Positions 45,117 to 54,675 of a stretch of 61,093 nt of DNA are shown piece after piece. Where the stretch lies: assembly GCF_003846185.1 (NCBI RefSeq), contig NZ_ML123034.1:3968300-4029392 (forward strand). The letters run 5' to 3'. Source of the DNA: Streptomyces sp. ADI96-02. Lineage in GTDB: Bacteria; Actinomycetota; Actinomycetes; Streptomycetales; Streptomycetaceae. The notes under the pieces are model-generated. The model did not search any database, had not been told where the DNA came from, and saw only the letters and a list, made by a program, of their open reading frames with translations. Each line of letters begins with the position of its first letter. The stretch's first letter is position 1. The translations under genes were made by a program, and so were the position numbers.

Positions 45117-45953
45117 ATGGGTATCCGCAAGTACAAGCCGACGACCCCGGGCCGTCGTGGCTCCAGCGTCGCCGACTTTGTCGAGATCACGCGGTCCACG
45201 CCGGAGAAGTCGCTGGTCCGCCCCCTGCACAGCAAGGGCGGCCGTAACAACGCCGGTCGTGTGACCGTTCGCCACCAGGGCGGTGGCCACAAGCGCGCCT
45301 ACCGAGTGATCGACTTCCGTCGTCACGACAAGGACGGCGTGCCGGCCAAGGTCGCGCACATCGAGTACGACCCGAACCGCACCGCGCGCATCGCGCTGCT
45401 GCACTACGCGGACGGCGAGAAGCGTTACATCGTCGCTCCCCGTGGCCTGACGCAGGGCGACCGTGTCGAGAACGGTCCGACCGCCGACATCAAGCCCGGC
45501 AACAACCTGGCGCTGCGCAACATCCCGGTCGGTACGACCATCCACGCCATCGAGCTGCGGCCCGGCGGCGGCGCGAAGTTCGCCCGTTCCGCGGGTGCCT
45601 CCGTGCAGCTGCTGGCGAAGGAGGGCACCATGGCCCACCTTCGTATGCCGTCGGGTGAGATCCGCCTGGTCGACGCCCGCTGCCGCGCCACCATCGGCGA
45701 GGTCGGCAACGCCGAGCAGTCGAACATCAACTGGGGCAAGGCCGGCCGCATGCGCTGGAAGGGCGTTCGCCCGACCGTCCGCGGTGTCGCGATGAACCCG
45801 GTTGACCACCCGCACGGTGGTGGTGAGGGCAAGACCTCCGGTGGTCGCCACCCGGTCTCGCCGTGGGGTCAGAAGGAGGGTCGTACTCGTTCTCCCAAGA
45901 AGGCGAGCAACAAGTACATCGTCCGCCGCCGCAAGACGAACAAGAAGCGCTAG
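45117..45953 (+). CDS. rplB: 50S ribosomal protein L2
   Basis: L2 is needed for joining the subunits and for peptidyl transferase activity. The 278-residue protein includes the catalytic-centre-side loop with [16 protein letters not shown], containing the conserved His, and the basic tail [15 protein letters not shown]. The start at ATG 45117 follows GGACGAGGACTGAGAA. rpsS follows after 12 bases. Confidence 0.97.
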   Translation: MGIRKYKPTTPGRRGSSVADFVEITRSTPEKSLVRPLHSKGGRNNAGRVTVRHQGGGHKRAYRVIDFRRHDKDGVPAKVAHIEYDPNRTARIALLHYADGEKRYIVAPRGLTQGDRVENGPTADIKPGNNLALRNIPVGTTIHAIELRPGGGAKFARSAGASVQLLAKEGTMAHLRMPSGEIRLVDARCRATIGEVGNAEQSNINWGKAGRMRWKGVRPTVRGVAMNPVDHPHGGGEGKTSGGRHPVSPWGQKEGRTRSPKKASNKYIVRRRKTNKKR

Positions 45954-45965
45954 GAGCGGGTTTAG

Positions 45966-46247
45966 ATGCCGCGCAGTCTCAAGAAGGGGCCCTTCGTCGA
46001 CGGACACCTCATCAAGAAGGTGGACGTACAGAACGAGGCAGGCACCAAGAACGTCATCAAGACCTGGTCCCGTCGCTCGATGATCGTCCCGGCAATGCTG
46101 GGCCACACCATCGCGGTGCACAACGGCAAGATCCACGTCCCGGTGTTCGTCACCGAGTCGATGGTCGGCCACAAGCTCGGCGAGTTCTCGCCGACTCGCA
46201 CCTTCCGCGGCCACGTCAAGGACGACCGGAAGTCGAAGCGCCGCTAA
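45966..46247 (+). CDS. rpsS: 30S ribosomal protein S19
   Basis: S19 binds S13 in the 30S head. The 93-residue protein begins [19 protein letters not shown] and ends with DDRKSKRR. The signature [28 protein letters not shown] stretch is present. ATG 45966 follows TAGGAGCGGG, partly inside the rplB stop. Confidence 0.97.
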   Translation: MPRSLKKGPFVDGHLIKKVDVQNEAGTKNVIKTWSRRSMIVPAMLGHTIAVHNGKIHVPVFVTESMVGHKLGEFSPTRTFRGHVKDDRKSKRR

Positions 46248-46290
46248 CGGCGGGGTGGAAACGACTATGACTTACACCGAAGGGACAACC

Positions 46291-46638
46291 ATGGAAGCCA
46301 GGGCCCAGGCGCGGTACATCCGCGTCACGCCCATGAAGGCCCGCCGCGTGGTGGACCTCATCCGTGGCATGGATGCCACGGAGGCTCAGGCGGTCCTGCG
46401 TTTCGCCCCGCAGGCCGCGAGCGTGCCGGTTGGCAAGGTGCTGGACAGCGCCATCGCCAACGCTGCACACAACTACGACCACACCGACGCCTCTTCGCTG
46501 GTCATCAGCGAGGCGTACGTGGACGAGGGCCCGACCCTGAAGCGGTTCCGTCCGCGTGCTCAGGGCCGTGCCTACCGGATCCGTAAGCGGACCAGCCACA
46601 TCACCGTGGTCGTCAGCAGCAAGGAAGGAACCCGGTAA
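46291..46638 (+). CDS. rplV: 50S ribosomal protein L22
   Basis: L22 lines the exit tunnel at the macrolide-sensitive narrowing. The 115-residue protein starts [19 protein letters not shown] and has the loop with [19 protein letters not shown] chose ATG 46291, with AGGGAC a few bases upstream; ATG 46267 would add eight unrelated residues and is the main alternative. Its stop overlaps the rpsC start (TAATG). Confidence 0.93.
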   Translation: MEARAQARYIRVTPMKARRVVDLIRGMDATEAQAVLRFAPQAASVPVGKVLDSAIANAAHNYDHTDASSLVISEAYVDEGPTLKRFRPRAQGRAYRIRKRTSHITVVVSSKEGTR

Positions 46639-47474
46639 TGGGCCAGAAGGTAAACCCGCACGGGTTCCGGCTCGGCATCACCACGGACTTCAAGTCCCGC
46701 TGGTACGCCGACAAGCTGTACAAGGACTACGTCAAGGAAGACGTCGCCATTCGTCGCATGATGACGAAGGGCATGGAGCGGGCCGGCATCTCGAAGGTCG
46801 AGATCGAGCGCACCCGGGACCGCGTCCGCGTTGACATCCACACCGCTCGTCCGGGCATCGTCATCGGCCGCCGCGGCGCCGAGGCCGACCGCATCCGCGG
46901 CGAGCTGGAGAAGCTGACCGGCAAGCAGGTCCAGCTGAACATCCTCGAGGTCAAGAACCCCGAGGTGGACGCTCAGCTGGTGGCCCAGGCCGTCGCCGAG
47001 CAGCTCTCCTCCCGCGTCTCCTTCCGTCGTGCCATGCGCAAGAGCATGCAGAGCTCGATGAAGGCCGGCGCCAAGGGCATCAAGATCCAGTGCGGCGGTC
47101 GCCTCGGCGGCGCCGAGATGTCCCGCTCGGAGTTCTACCGCGAGGGCCGCGTGCCCCTGCACACGCTCCGTGCGAACGTCGACTACGGCTTCTTCGAGGC
47201 CAAGACGACCTTCGGCCGCATCGGCGTGAAGGTCTGGATCTACAAGGGCGACGTCAAGAACATCGCCGAGGTTCGCGCCGAGAACGCCGCGGCCCGCGCC
47301 GGCAACCGTCCGGCCCGTGGCGGCGCTGACCGCCCGGCCGGCCGTGGTGGCCGTGGTGGCGAGCGTGGCGGTCGCGGCCGTAAGCCGCAGCAGTCGCCGG
47401 CAGCCGAGGCCCCCAAGGCCGACGCTCCCGCCGCCGCTGCTCCGGCTGCTGAGAGCACCGGAACGGAGGCCTGA
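46638..47474 (+). CDS. rpsC: 30S ribosomal protein S3 with RGG-like tail
   Basis: S3 forms part of the mRNA entry tunnel and has helicase activity. The KH domain ([17 protein letters not shown]) and the C-terminal domain ([27 protein letters not shown]) are intact. After about residue 215 a 60-residue tail follows: first Gly/Arg-rich, with repeated RGG/GRGG units, then Ala/Pro-rich. E. coli S3 is 233 residues; this is 278. ATG 46638 overlaps the rplV stop, behind GGAAGGAACCCG. Confidence 0.97.
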   Translation: MGQKVNPHGFRLGITTDFKSRWYADKLYKDYVKEDVAIRRMMTKGMERAGISKVEIERTRDRVRVDIHTARPGIVIGRRGAEADRIRGELEKLTGKQVQLNILEVKNPEVDAQLVAQAVAEQLSSRVSFRRAMRKSMQSSMKAGAKGIKIQCGGRLGGAEMSRSEFYREGRVPLHTLRANVDYGFFEAKTTFGRIGVKVWIYKGDVKNIAEVRAENAAARAGNRPARGGADRPAGRGGRGGERGGRGRKPQQSPAAEAPKADAPAAAAPAAESTGTEA

Positions 47475-47479
47475 CCGAA

Positions 47480-47899
47480 ATGCTGATCCCCCGTAGGGTC
47501 AAGCACCGCAAGCAGCACCACCCGAAGCGCAGCGGTATGTCCAAGGGTGGCACGCAGGTTGCGTTCGGCGAGTACGGCATCCAGGCGCTGACCCCGGCGT
47601 ACGTGACGAACCGTCAGATCGAGTCCGCTCGTATCGCGATGACCCGTCACATCAAGCGTGGCGGCAAGGTCTGGATCAACATCTACCCGGACCGTCCCCT
47701 GACGAAGAAGCCGGCCGAGACCCGCATGGGTTCCGGTAAGGGTTCTCCCGAGTGGTGGATCGCGAACGTCAAGCCGGGTCGGGTGATGTTCGAGCTGTCC
47801 TACCCGAACGAGAAGATTGCTCGTGAGGCGCTCACCCGCGCTGCTCACAAGCTTCCGATGAAGTGCCGGATCGTTCGGCGCGAGGCAGGTGAGTCGTGA
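47480..47899 (+). CDS. rplP: 50S ribosomal protein L16
   Basis: L16 contacts the A-site tRNA elbow and is the avilamycin/evernimicin resistance site in other bacteria. The 139-residue protein starts [19 protein letters not shown] and includes [20 protein letters not shown] 47480 lies five bases after rpsC. Its stop overlaps the rpmC ATG. Confidence 0.97.
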   Translation: MLIPRRVKHRKQHHPKRSGMSKGGTQVAFGEYGIQALTPAYVTNRQIESARIAMTRHIKRGGKVWINIYPDRPLTKKPAETRMGSGKGSPEWWIANVKPGRVMFELSYPNEKIAREALTRAAHKLPMKCRIVRREAGES

Positions 47900-48123
47900 T
47901 GTCGGCCGGTACCAAGGCGTCCGAGCTGCGCGAGCTGGGCAACGAGGAGCTCCTCAACAAGCTCCGCGAGGCCAAGGAAGAGCTGTTCAACCTCCGCTTC
48001 CAGGCGGCGACGGGCCAGCTCGAGAACCACGGCCGGCTCAAGTCCGTCCGTAAGGACATCGCCCGGATCTACACCCTGATGCGCGAGCGCGAGCTGGGCA
48101 TCGAGACGGTGGAGAGCGCCTGA
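47899..48123 (+). CDS. rpmC: 50S ribosomal protein L29
   Basis: L29 sits beside L23 at the tunnel exit. The 74-residue protein is mostly helical, with [20 protein letters not shown] and [16 protein letters not shown] prefer ATG 47899 over the GTG one codon earlier because it overlaps the rplP stop (TGATG) and gives the usual 74 residues. Its stop overlaps rpsQ in the same way. Confidence 0.96.
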   Translation: MSAGTKASELRELGNEELLNKLREAKEELFNLRFQAATGQLENHGRLKSVRKDIARIYTLMRERELGIETVESA

Positions 48124-48410
48124 TGAGCGAGAAGACTGTGACTGAGACCAGCAAGATCGACCGCGGTTTCCGCAAGACCCGTGAGGGTCTGGTCGTCAGC
48201 GACAAGATGGACAAGACCGTCGTCGTCGCCGTCGAGGACCGCGTCAAGCACGCGCTGTACGGCAAGGTCATCCGCCGTACGAACAAGCTCAAGGCCCACG
48301 ACGAGCAGAACGCTGCGGGCGTCGGCGACCGTGTCCTCATCATGGAGACGCGTCCGCTGTCCGCCTCGAAGCGCTGGCGCATCGTCGAGATCCTCGAGAA
48401 GGCCAAGTAA
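48123..48410 (+). CDS. rpsQ: 30S ribosomal protein S17
   Basis: S17 is a primary 16S rRNA-binding protein. The 95-residue protein has an OB fold with [26 protein letters not shown] strands and the family [12 protein letters not shown]. It starts at ATG 48123, overlapping rpmC. It is the last gene of the S10 operon; a hairpin lies between it and rplN. Confidence 0.96.
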   Translation: MSEKTVTETSKIDRGFRKTREGLVVSDKMDKTVVVAVEDRVKHALYGKVIRRTNKLKAHDEQNAAGVGDRVLIMETRPLSASKRWRIVEILEKAK

Positions 48411-48455
48411 TTCCTGAGGGGGATTCCCCTCAGGTCAGTTCCGCCAGGCTCGGTG

Positions 48456-48485
48456 GGGCGCCTCTCCGGTGACGGAGAGGCGCCC
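48456..48485 (+). other. GNRA-capped hairpin between rpsQ and rplN
   Basis: GGGCGCCTCTCCG and its complement form a perfect 13-bp stem with a GTGA (GNRA) loop. There is no T-run. It marks the S10/spc boundary and might be a partial terminator, a processing site or a leader structure for rplN. Confidence 0.8.
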
Positions 48486-48517
48486 GCCGGGAACCGGCAG
48501 ACGATCAGGAGATAGAC

Positions 48518-48886
48518 GTGATCCAGCAGGAGTCGCGACTGCGCGTCGCCGACAACACGGGTGCGAAGGAAATTCTCACCATTCGTGTTCTCGGTGGCTC
48601 GGGTCGCCGCTACGCGGGTATCGGTGACGTCATCGTCGCCACCGTCAAGGACGCGATCCCCGGTGGCAACGTGAAGAAGGGTGACGTCGTCAAGGCCGTC
48701 ATCGTTCGCACCGTCAAGGAGCGTCGTCGTCAGGATGGCTCGTACATCCGCTTCGACGAGAACGCCGCCGTCATTCTGAAGAACGACGGCGACCCCCGCG
48801 GCACCCGCATCTTCGGCCCCGTGGGCCGAGAGCTGCGCGAGAAGAAGTTCATGAAGATCATCTCGCTCGCGCCGGAGGTGCTGTAA
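48518..48886 (+). CDS. rplN: 50S ribosomal protein L14
   Basis: L14 forms an intersubunit bridge. The 122-residue protein starts [19 protein letters not shown] and includes RTKKERRR-like ([18 protein letters not shown]) and [24 protein letters not shown] 48518 follows CAGGAGATAGAC. It heads the spc operon; rplX starts two bases after it. Confidence 0.97.
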   Translation: MIQQESRLRVADNTGAKEILTIRVLGGSGRRYAGIGDVIVATVKDAIPGGNVKKGDVVKAVIVRTVKERRRQDGSYIRFDENAAVILKNDGDPRGTRIFGPVGRELREKKFMKIISLAPEVL

Positions 48887-48888
48887 GC

Positions 48889-49212
48889 ATGAAGATCAAG
48901 AAGGGCGACCTGGTTCAGGTCATCACCGGTAAGGACAAGGGCAAGCAGGGCAAGGTCATCGTGGCCTACCCCGCTCAGGACCGCGTCCTCGTCGAGGGTG
49001 TCAACCGGGTCAAGAAGCACACCAAGGCCGGTCAGACGGCTCGCGGCTCGCAGACCGGTGGCATTGTCACCACCGAGGCCCCGATCCACGTCAGCAACGT
49101 TCAGCTGGTCGTGGAGAAGGACGGCAACAAGGTCGTCACCCGCGTCGGCTACCGCTTTGACGACGAGGGCAACAAGATCCGCGTTGCCAAGCGGACCGGT
49201 GAGGACATCTGA
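48889..49212 (+). CDS. rplX: 50S ribosomal protein L24
   Basis: L24 is an assembly initiator with a KOW motif, seen here as [20 protein letters not shown]. The family stretch [12 protein letters not shown] follows. The protein is 107 residues. ATG 48889 sits two bases after rplN, with GGAGGTGCTGTAAGC upstream. Its stop overlaps the rplE start. Confidence 0.97.
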   Translation: MKIKKGDLVQVITGKDKGKQGKVIVAYPAQDRVLVEGVNRVKKHTKAGQTARGSQTGGIVTTEAPIHVSNVQLVVEKDGNKVVTRVGYRFDDEGNKIRVAKRTGEDI

Positions 49213-49769
49213 TGACTGCCACCACTGCGCCGCGTCTCAAGACGCGCTACCGCGAGGAAATCGCCGGCAAGCTGCGTGAGGAGTTCTCCTACGAGAACGT
49301 CATGCAGGTTCCCGGTCTGGTCAAGATCGTGGTCAACATGGGTGTGGGCGACGCCGCCCGCGACTCCAAGCTGATCGACGGGGCCGTTCGCGACCTCACC
49401 ACGATCACCGGCCAGAAGCCGGCCGTCACCAAGGCCCGCAAGTCCATCGCGCAGTTCAAGCTGCGCGAGGGCCAGCCGATCGGCTGCCACGTCACCCTCC
49501 GCGGTGACCGGATGTGGGAGTTCCTGGACCGTACGCTGTCGCTCGCGCTGCCGCGTATCCGTGACTTCCGCGGCCTGTCGCCCAAGCAGTTCGACGGCCG
49601 TGGCAACTACACCTTCGGTCTCACGGAGCAGGTCATGTTCCACGAGATCGACCAGGACAAGATCGACCGGGTCCGGGGCATGGACATCACCGTGGTCACC
49701 ACGGCGACCAACGACGACGAGGGTCGTGCCCTCCTTCGTCACCTCGGCTTCCCGTTCAAGGAGAACTGA
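49212..49769 (+). CDS. rplE: 50S ribosomal protein L5
   Basis: L5 binds 5S rRNA and forms a bridge to S13. The 185-residue protein includes [19 protein letters not shown] at the start, and [25 protein letters not shown]. It ends with [16 protein letters not shown]. It starts at ATG 49212 (TGATG overlap). rpsN follows after two bases. Confidence 0.97.
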   Translation: MTATTAPRLKTRYREEIAGKLREEFSYENVMQVPGLVKIVVNMGVGDAARDSKLIDGAVRDLTTITGQKPAVTKARKSIAQFKLREGQPIGCHVTLRGDRMWEFLDRTLSLALPRIRDFRGLSPKQFDGRGNYTFGLTEQVMFHEIDQDKIDRVRGMDITVVTTATNDDEGRALLRHLGFPFKEN

Positions 49770-49771
49770 CC

Positions 49772-49957
49772 GTGGCGAAGAAGGCTCTGATCGCTAAGGC
49801 CGCCCGCAAGCCGAAGTTCGGCGTTCGCGGGTACACCCGCTGCCAGCGCTGCGGCCGGCCCCACTCCGTCTACCGCAAGTTCGGCCTGTGCCGCGTGTGC
49901 CTTCGTGAGATGGCTCACCGTGGCGAGCTGCCGGGCGTGACCAAGAGCTCCTGGTAA
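49772..49957 (+). CDS. rpsN: 30S ribosomal protein S14, zinc-binding type Z
   Basis: S14 sits in the 30S head. The 61-residue protein has CQRC and CRVC, the zinc-binding short (type Z) form, ending [11 protein letters not shown] longer, cysteine-free paralogue used in zinc shortage is common in streptomycetes but is not in this window. GTG 49772 follows AAGGAGAACTGACC. It is followed by a spacer before rpsH. Confidence 0.96.
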   Translation: MAKKALIAKAARKPKFGVRGYTRCQRCGRPHSVYRKFGLCRVCLREMAHRGELPGVTKSSW

Positions 49958-50181
49958 CTCTCCTTCGCCCCCTGGGCGTTGGAAGTACCCGGAAGCTCTC
50001 GGTAAGCATCTGGTCGGCAGGAGCCCCGCCTTTCATGCCGTAGGCTTGAAGGGTTGGGCGCCTGCCGCCCAAGACCGACTTACTACGCCGTAGGTCCCCG
50101 CACCGCACCCGTCCCGCCACTGAGCGGGGAGAGGGATGGCGCATACAGGAAACCCCGGCGAGAGAGGCCGAAGGCCAATTC
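49958..50181 (+). other. Spacer with small hairpin before rpsH
   Basis: The 224-base gap between rpsN and rpsH is unusually long for the inside of a ribosomal operon. TTGGGCG (50054-50060) and CGCCCAA (50066-50072) form a seven-pair hairpin, flanked by two copies of GCCGTAGG (near 50038 and 50088). A TAGGCT -10-like box at 50041 lacks a clear -35. An internal promoter or S8 control site is possible. Confidence 0.4.
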
Positions 50182-50580
50182 ATGACCATGACTGATCCCA
50201 TCGCAGACATGCTCACGCGTCTGCGCAACGCGAACTCGGCGTACCACGACTCCGTCGTGATGCCGCACAGCAAGATCAAGTCGCACATCGCGGAGATCCT
50301 CCAGCAGGAGGGCTTCATCACCGGCTGGAAGGTCGAGGACGCCGAGGTCGGCAAGAACCTCGTCCTGGAGCTGAAGTTCGGCCCGAACCGCGAGCGCTCG
50401 ATCGCCGGCATCAAGCGGATCTCGAAGCCGGGTCTGCGCGTGTACGCGAAGTCCACCAACCTGCCGAAGGTCCTCGGCGGCCTGGGCGTGGCGATCATCT
50501 CCACGTCCCACGGTCTCCTGACCGGCCAGCAGGCAGGCAAGAAGGGCGTAGGTGGGGAAGTCCTCGCCTACGTCTGGTAG
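50182..50580 (+). CDS. rpsH: 30S ribosomal protein S8
   Basis: S8 binds the centre of 16S rRNA and, in E. coli, represses the spc operon. The 132-residue protein begins [19 protein letters not shown] and ends with [14 protein letters not shown], with STSHGLLTG as the signature. ATG 50182 is used; ATG 50188 is also possible. rplF follows after 21 bases. Confidence 0.97.
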   Translation: MTMTDPIADMLTRLRNANSAYHDSVVMPHSKIKSHIAEILQQEGFITGWKVEDAEVGKNLVLELKFGPNRERSIAGIKRISKPGLRVYAKSTNLPKVLGGLGVAIISTSHGLLTGQQAGKKGVGGEVLAYVW

Positions 50581-50601
50581 TCGGGAAAGGAAGGAAAGCT
50601 C

Positions 50602-51141
50602 ATGTCGCGAATCGGCAAGCTCCCCATCCAGGTTCCCGCCGGTGTGGACGTCACCATCGATGGCCGTACGGTCGCGGTGAAGGGCCCCAAGGGTTCCCTC
50701 TCGCACACCGTCGCCGCGCCGATCGAGGTCTCCAAGGGCGAGGACGGCGTTCTCAACGTCACCCGCCCGAACGACGAGCGTCAGAACAAGGCCCTCCACG
50801 GCCTGTCCCGCACGCTGGTGGCGAACATGATCACCGGCGTGACCGCGGGTTACAGCAAGGCGCTCGAGATCAGCGGTGTCGGTTACCGCGTCCAGGCGAA
50901 GGGCTCCAACCTGGAGTTCGCCCTGGGCTACAGCCACCCGATCCTCATCGAGGCTCCGGATGGCATCACCTTCAAGGTCGAGTCGCCCACGAAGCTCAGC
51001 GTCGAGGGCATCGACAAGCAGAAGGTCGGCGAGGTAGCCGCCAACATCCGCAAGCTGCGGAAGCCCGACCCGTACAAGGCCAAGGGCGTCAAGTACGCGG
51101 GCGAGGTCATCCGCCGCAAGGTCGGAAAGGCTGGTAAGTAG
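50602..51141 (+). CDS. rplF: 50S ribosomal protein L6
   Basis: L6 lies near the sarcin-ricin loop. The 179-residue protein consists of two similar domains and includes the signature [11 protein letters not shown] near the end. ATG 50602 follows GGGAAAGGAAGGAAAGCTC. rplR starts two bases after the stop. Confidence 0.97.
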   Translation: MSRIGKLPIQVPAGVDVTIDGRTVAVKGPKGSLSHTVAAPIEVSKGEDGVLNVTRPNDERQNKALHGLSRTLVANMITGVTAGYSKALEISGVGYRVQAKGSNLEFALGYSHPILIEAPDGITFKVESPTKLSVEGIDKQKVGEVAANIRKLRKPDPYKAKGVKYAGEVIRRKVGKAGK

Positions 51142-51143
51142 CC

Positions 51144-51527
51144 ATGGCATACGGTGTGAAGATCGCCAAGGGCGACGCGTACAAGCGTGCCGCTCTCAAG
51201 CGGCGCCACATCCGCGTCCGCAAGCACATCTCCGGTTCGCCGGAGCGTCCCCGCTTGGTCGTGACGCGTTCCAACCGCCACATCGTGGCCCAGGTCATCG
51301 ACGACATCGCGGGCCACACGCTCGCGTCGGCGTCGACCCTGGACACCTCGATCCGTGGTGGCGAGGGTGACAAGAGCGCCCAGGCCAAGCAGGTCGGCGC
51401 CCTGGTCGCCGAGCGCGCCAAGGCCGCAGGCGTCGAGGCCGTCGTGTTTGACCGCGGTGGCAACCAGTACGCCGGGCGGATTGCCGCTCTGGCTGACGCC
51501 GCCCGTGAAGCCGGGCTGAAGTTCTAA
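51144..51527 (+). CDS. rplR: 50S ribosomal protein L18
   Basis: L18 carries 5S rRNA into the large subunit. The 127-residue protein has a basic N-terminus with [20 protein letters not shown] and the family end [32 protein letters not shown]. ATG 51144 follows AAGGCTGGTAAGTAGCC. rpsE follows after 47 bases. Confidence 0.97.
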   Translation: MAYGVKIAKGDAYKRAALKRRHIRVRKHISGSPERPRLVVTRSNRHIVAQVIDDIAGHTLASASTLDTSIRGGEGDKSAQAKQVGALVAERAKAAGVEAVVFDRGGNQYAGRIAALADAAREAGLKF

Positions 51528-51574
51528 GCCCCGGTTCCTACGCACAGCGGACGTAACAGAGAGAGGTAAATCCA

Positions 51575-52180
51575 ATGGCTGGACCCCAGCGCCGCGGAAG
51601 CGGTGCCGGTGGCGGCGAGCGGCGGGACCGGAAGGGCCGTGACGGTGGCGCCAGCGCCGCCGAGAAGACCGCGTACGTCGAGCGCGTCGTCGCGATCAAC
51701 CGCGTCGCCAAGGTTGTGAAGGGTGGTCGTCGCTTCAGCTTCACCGCGCTGGTCGTGGTGGGCGATGGTGACGGCACCGTCGGTGTCGGATACGGCAAGG
51801 CCAAGGAAGTTCCCGCGGCCATCGCCAAGGGCGTCGAAGAGGCGAAGAAGAGCTTCTTCAAGGTCCCGCGTATCCAGGGCACCATCCCTCACCCGATCCA
51901 GGGCGAGAAGGCTGCGGGCGTCGTCATGCTCAAGCCGGCTTCCCCCGGTACCGGCGTCATCGCCGGTGGCCCGGTGCGTGCCGTGCTCGAGTGCGCCGGC
52001 GTGCACGACATCCTGTCGAAGTCGCTCGGCTCTTCCAACGCGATCAACATCGTGCACGCGACCGTGGCGGCCCTCAAGGGCCTGCAGCGTCCCGAGGAGA
52101 TCGCGGCCCGCCGCGGTCTGCCCCTCGAGGACGTCGCCCCCGCGGCTCTGCTGCGTGCACGTGCGGGAGCGGGTGCGTAA
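51575..52180 (+). CDS. rpsE: 30S ribosomal protein S5
   Basis: S5 helps decoding accuracy and mRNA entry. The 201-residue protein begins with a Gly/Arg-rich stretch ([17 protein letters not shown]), followed by [19 protein letters not shown] and [15 protein letters not shown]. The tail ends with RAGAGA. ATG 51575 follows AGAGAGGTAAATCCA. Its stop overlaps rpmD (TAATG). Confidence 0.97.
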   Translation: MAGPQRRGSGAGGGERRDRKGRDGGASAAEKTAYVERVVAINRVAKVVKGGRRFSFTALVVVGDGDGTVGVGYGKAKEVPAAIAKGVEEAKKSFFKVPRIQGTIPHPIQGEKAAGVVMLKPASPGTGVIAGGPVRAVLECAGVHDILSKSLGSSNAINIVHATVAALKGLQRPEEIAARRGLPLEDVAPAALLRARAGAGA

Positions 52181-52362
52181 TGGCTCGCCTCAAGATCACG
52201 CAGACGAAGTCGTACATCGGCAGCAAGCAGAACCACCGCGACACCCTGCGTTCGCTCGGGCTCAAGCGCCTGAACGACTCGGTTGTCAAGGAGGACCGCC
52301 CCGAGTTCCGCGGAATGGTACACACCGTCCGCCACCTCGTGACGGTTGAGGAGGTTGACTGA
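52180..52362 (+). CDS. rpmD: 50S ribosomal protein L30
   Basis: L30 is a small large-subunit protein. The 60-residue protein begins [19 protein letters not shown] and contains [15 protein letters not shown], as expected. ATG 52180 overlaps the rpsE stop. rplO follows after one base. Confidence 0.97.
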   Translation: MARLKITQTKSYIGSKQNHRDTLRSLGLKRLNDSVVKEDRPEFRGMVHTVRHLVTVEEVD

Positions 52363-52363
52363 C

Positions 52364-52819
52364 ATGGCGGAGAACAGCCCGCTGAAGGCCCACAACCTCC
52401 GGCCTGCCCCGGGCGCCAAGACCGCCAAGACCCGTGTGGGTCGTGGTGAGGCGTCCAAGGGTAAGACCGCAGGCCGTGGTACCAAGGGTACGAAGGCTCG
52501 TTACCAGGTTCCGGAGCGCTTCGAGGGTGGCCAGATGCCCCTCCACATGCGTCTCCCGAAGCTCAAGGGCTTCAAGAACCCGTTCCGTACGGAGTACCAG
52601 GTCGTGAACCTGGACAAGCTCGCGACGCTCTACCCCGAGGGTGGAGAGGTCACGGTGGCCGACCTGGTCGCCAAGGGCGCCGTGCGCAACAACCACCTCG
52701 TCAAGGTCCTCGGACAGGGCGAGATCTCCGTGGCGCTGCAGGTTTCGGTTGACGCCGTCTCCGGCTCCGCCAAGGAGAAGATCACCGCCGCCGGCGGTAC
52801 GGTCACCGAGCTCGTCTGA
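52364..52819 (+). CDS. rplO: 50S ribosomal protein L15
   Basis: L15 binds late in 50S assembly. The 151-residue protein starts [19 protein letters not shown] and has the Gly-rich [21 protein letters not shown] region. ATG 52364 lies one base after rpmD, with GAGGAGG upstream inside it. It is the last gene before a terminator. Confidence 0.96.
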   Translation: MAENSPLKAHNLRPAPGAKTAKTRVGRGEASKGKTAGRGTKGTKARYQVPERFEGGQMPLHMRLPKLKGFKNPFRTEYQVVNLDKLATLYPEGGEVTVADLVAKGAVRNNHLVKVLGQGEISVALQVSVDAVSGSAKEKITAAGGTVTELV

Positions 52820-52837
52820 GCCCCGGGACAGAACTGA

Positions 52838-52880
52838 GCCCGGTCGGCTGCCTCTTCGGAGGCGGCCGACCGGGCCTTTT
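52838..52880 (+). terminator. Terminator of the spc operon with UUCG loop
   Basis: A stem of about 17 bp (GCCCGGTCGGC, then TGCCTC) closes a very stable CTTCGG tetraloop and is followed by CTTTTCG. It ends the rplO transcript and separates secY from the ribosomal genes upstream. Confidence 0.92.
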
Positions 52881-53361
52881 CGTGTCCTCGTGCCGTCCGC
52901 TCCCGTGCTGAGAGGCATCGGAGGGCCACCCGGCGTCACCGGTCGGACGCTGAAGCGGCAGGCGGCCGTCCAGCCGGGCGGGCGGGTGGTGCGGTGCGGG
53001 GGAGTGACCGCGTGGCCGGGCGGGCGTACTCCCGGTAAAGGCTGGGGAGAGGCCGGCCCGGCGCGGGTGGCGGAGAGCGCGGGGCGGGCCGGTGCGCCTT
53101 CCTGTCCGGAACGGTGCGCCGTTCCGTCCGGAACGGCGCACCGGCACGTCCAACATGGTGGGTCTTCGGCGTCCGCACGGCCCGAATTCCGGGCGGCGGA
53201 AGGGGTGCCGGGGCCGGGCGCGTGTTTCCTGCTCAGGGGAACCCCGGGTAGGGTAGCGCCGTTAATCTTTGTGGCCTCCTTACGATGTAGGGCTGCCCTG
53301 TATCCGATCCCATCCAGACCCGTCGCCTCTGACGCATAGCGCGGGGGTCGCAGGAGGCACC
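52881..53361. other. Non-coding gap upstream of secY
   Basis: About 480 bases precede secY. A long hairpin at 53112-53143 is listed separately. The GGAGG ribosome site of secY is at 53352-53357. TAATCT (53263) and TACGAT (53281) could be -10 boxes, but no -35 stands out. No gene was found. Confidence 0.5.
53112..53143. other. Perfect 14-bp hairpin between rplO and secY
   Basis: CGGTGCGCCGTTCC and its exact complement flank a GTCC loop. It lies 220 bases before secY, without a T-run. Its symmetry is high enough to be a stable RNA hairpin or an operator. Confidence 0.75.
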
Positions 53362-54675
53362 GTGTTCACCGCGTTCGCCCGAGCGTTCAAGACGCCCGAC
53401 CTGCGCAAGAAGCTGCTCTTCACGCTCGGCATCATCGTGATCTACCGGCTCGGGGCGCACATCCCGGCCCCCGGCGTCGACTACGCGAAGGTCCAGACGT
53501 GCATCGACCAAGCCGGTGCGGGCGGTCTTCTCGGTCTGATGCAGATGTTCAGCGGTGGCGCCCTGCTGCAGATCACCATCTTCGCGCTCGGCATCATGCC
53601 GTACATCACGGCCAGCATCATTCTCCAGCTGCTGACCGTGGTGATTCCCCGCCTCGAAGCGCTCAAGAAGGAAGGGCAGTCCGGGACGGCGAAGATCACG
53701 CAGTACACGCGTTATCTGACCGTCGCGCTGGCCATCCTCCAGGGCACCGGCCTGGTGGCCACCGCCCGTAGTGGAGCGCTCTTCTCCAACTGCTCGGTGG
53801 GCGACCAGATCGTCGCCGACAAGTCGATCTTCACCACGGTCATCATGGTCCTCACGATGACCGCCGGCACCGCCGCCGTCATGTGGCTCGGTGAGCTCAT
53901 CACCGACCGCGGCATCGGCAACGGCATGTCGATCCTCATGTTCATCTCGATCGCCGCGACGTTCCCCGGCGCCCTGTGGGCCATCAAGGAGAGCGGCAAG
54001 CTGGCCGACGGCTGGATCGAGTTCGGCACCGTCATCCTCATCGGCTTCGTGATGGTCGCGCTCGTCGTCTTCGTCGAGCAGGCCCAGCGCCGCATTCCGG
54101 TGCAGTACGCGAAGCGCATGATCGGGCGCAGGTCGTACGGCGGCACCTCGACGTACATCCCGCTCAAGGTGAACCAGGCGGGTGTGATCCCCGTCATCTT
54201 CGCTTCTTCGCTGCTCTACATCCCGGCCCTGATCGTCCAGTTCTCCAACTCGACCGCGGGCTGGGCGACCTGGATCCAGGACAACTTCGTCACGGGCGAC
54301 GGCGCGTACTACATCGCGACGTACTTCGTGCTGATCGTGTTCTTCGCCTTCTTCTACGTGGCCATCTCGTTCAACCCCGACGAGGTCGCCGACAACATGA
54401 AGAAGTATGGTGGCTTCATCCCGGGCATCCGGGCAGGTCGACCTACTGCCGAGTACCTGAGCTACGTGCTCAACAGGATCACTTGGCCGGGCTCGCTGTA
54501 CCTGGGCCTGATCGCTCTGGTGCCGACGATGGCGTTGGCAGGCTTCGGCGGTGCTAACCAGAACTTCCCGTTCGGCGGGACGAGCATCCTCATCATCGTG
54601 GGTGTCGGTCTGGAGACCGTGAAGCAGATCGAGAGTCAGCTCCAGCAGCGCAATTACGAAGGGTTCCTCCGCTGA
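53362..54675 (+). CDS. secY: Preprotein translocase subunit SecY
   Basis: SecY is the pore of the Sec export channel. The 437-residue protein has ten hydrophobic segments and conserved loops: GIMPYITASIILQLLTVV in the second, TDRGIGNGMSILMF in the fourth, and RRSYGGTSTYIPLKVNQAGVIP in the cytosolic region. It starts at GTG 53362 behind GCAGGAGGCACC. Its stop overlaps the adk start (TGATG). The long gap upstream suggests its own promoter. Confidence 0.96.
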   Translation: MFTAFARAFKTPDLRKKLLFTLGIIVIYRLGAHIPAPGVDYAKVQTCIDQAGAGGLLGLMQMFSGGALLQITIFALGIMPYITASIILQLLTVVIPRLEALKKEGQSGTAKITQYTRYLTVALAILQGTGLVATARSGALFSNCSVGDQIVADKSIFTTVIMVLTMTAGTAAVMWLGELITDRGIGNGMSILMFISIAATFPGALWAIKESGKLADGWIEFGTVILIGFVMVALVVFVEQAQRRIPVQYAKRMIGRRSYGGTSTYIPLKVNQAGVIPVIFASSLLYIPALIVQFSNSTAGWATWIQDNFVTGDGAYYIATYFVLIVFFAFFYVAISFNPDEVADNMKKYGGFIPGIRAGRPTAEYLSYVLNRITWPGSLYLGLIALVPTMALAGFGGANQNFPFGGTSILIIVGVGLETVKQIESQLQQRNYEGFLR

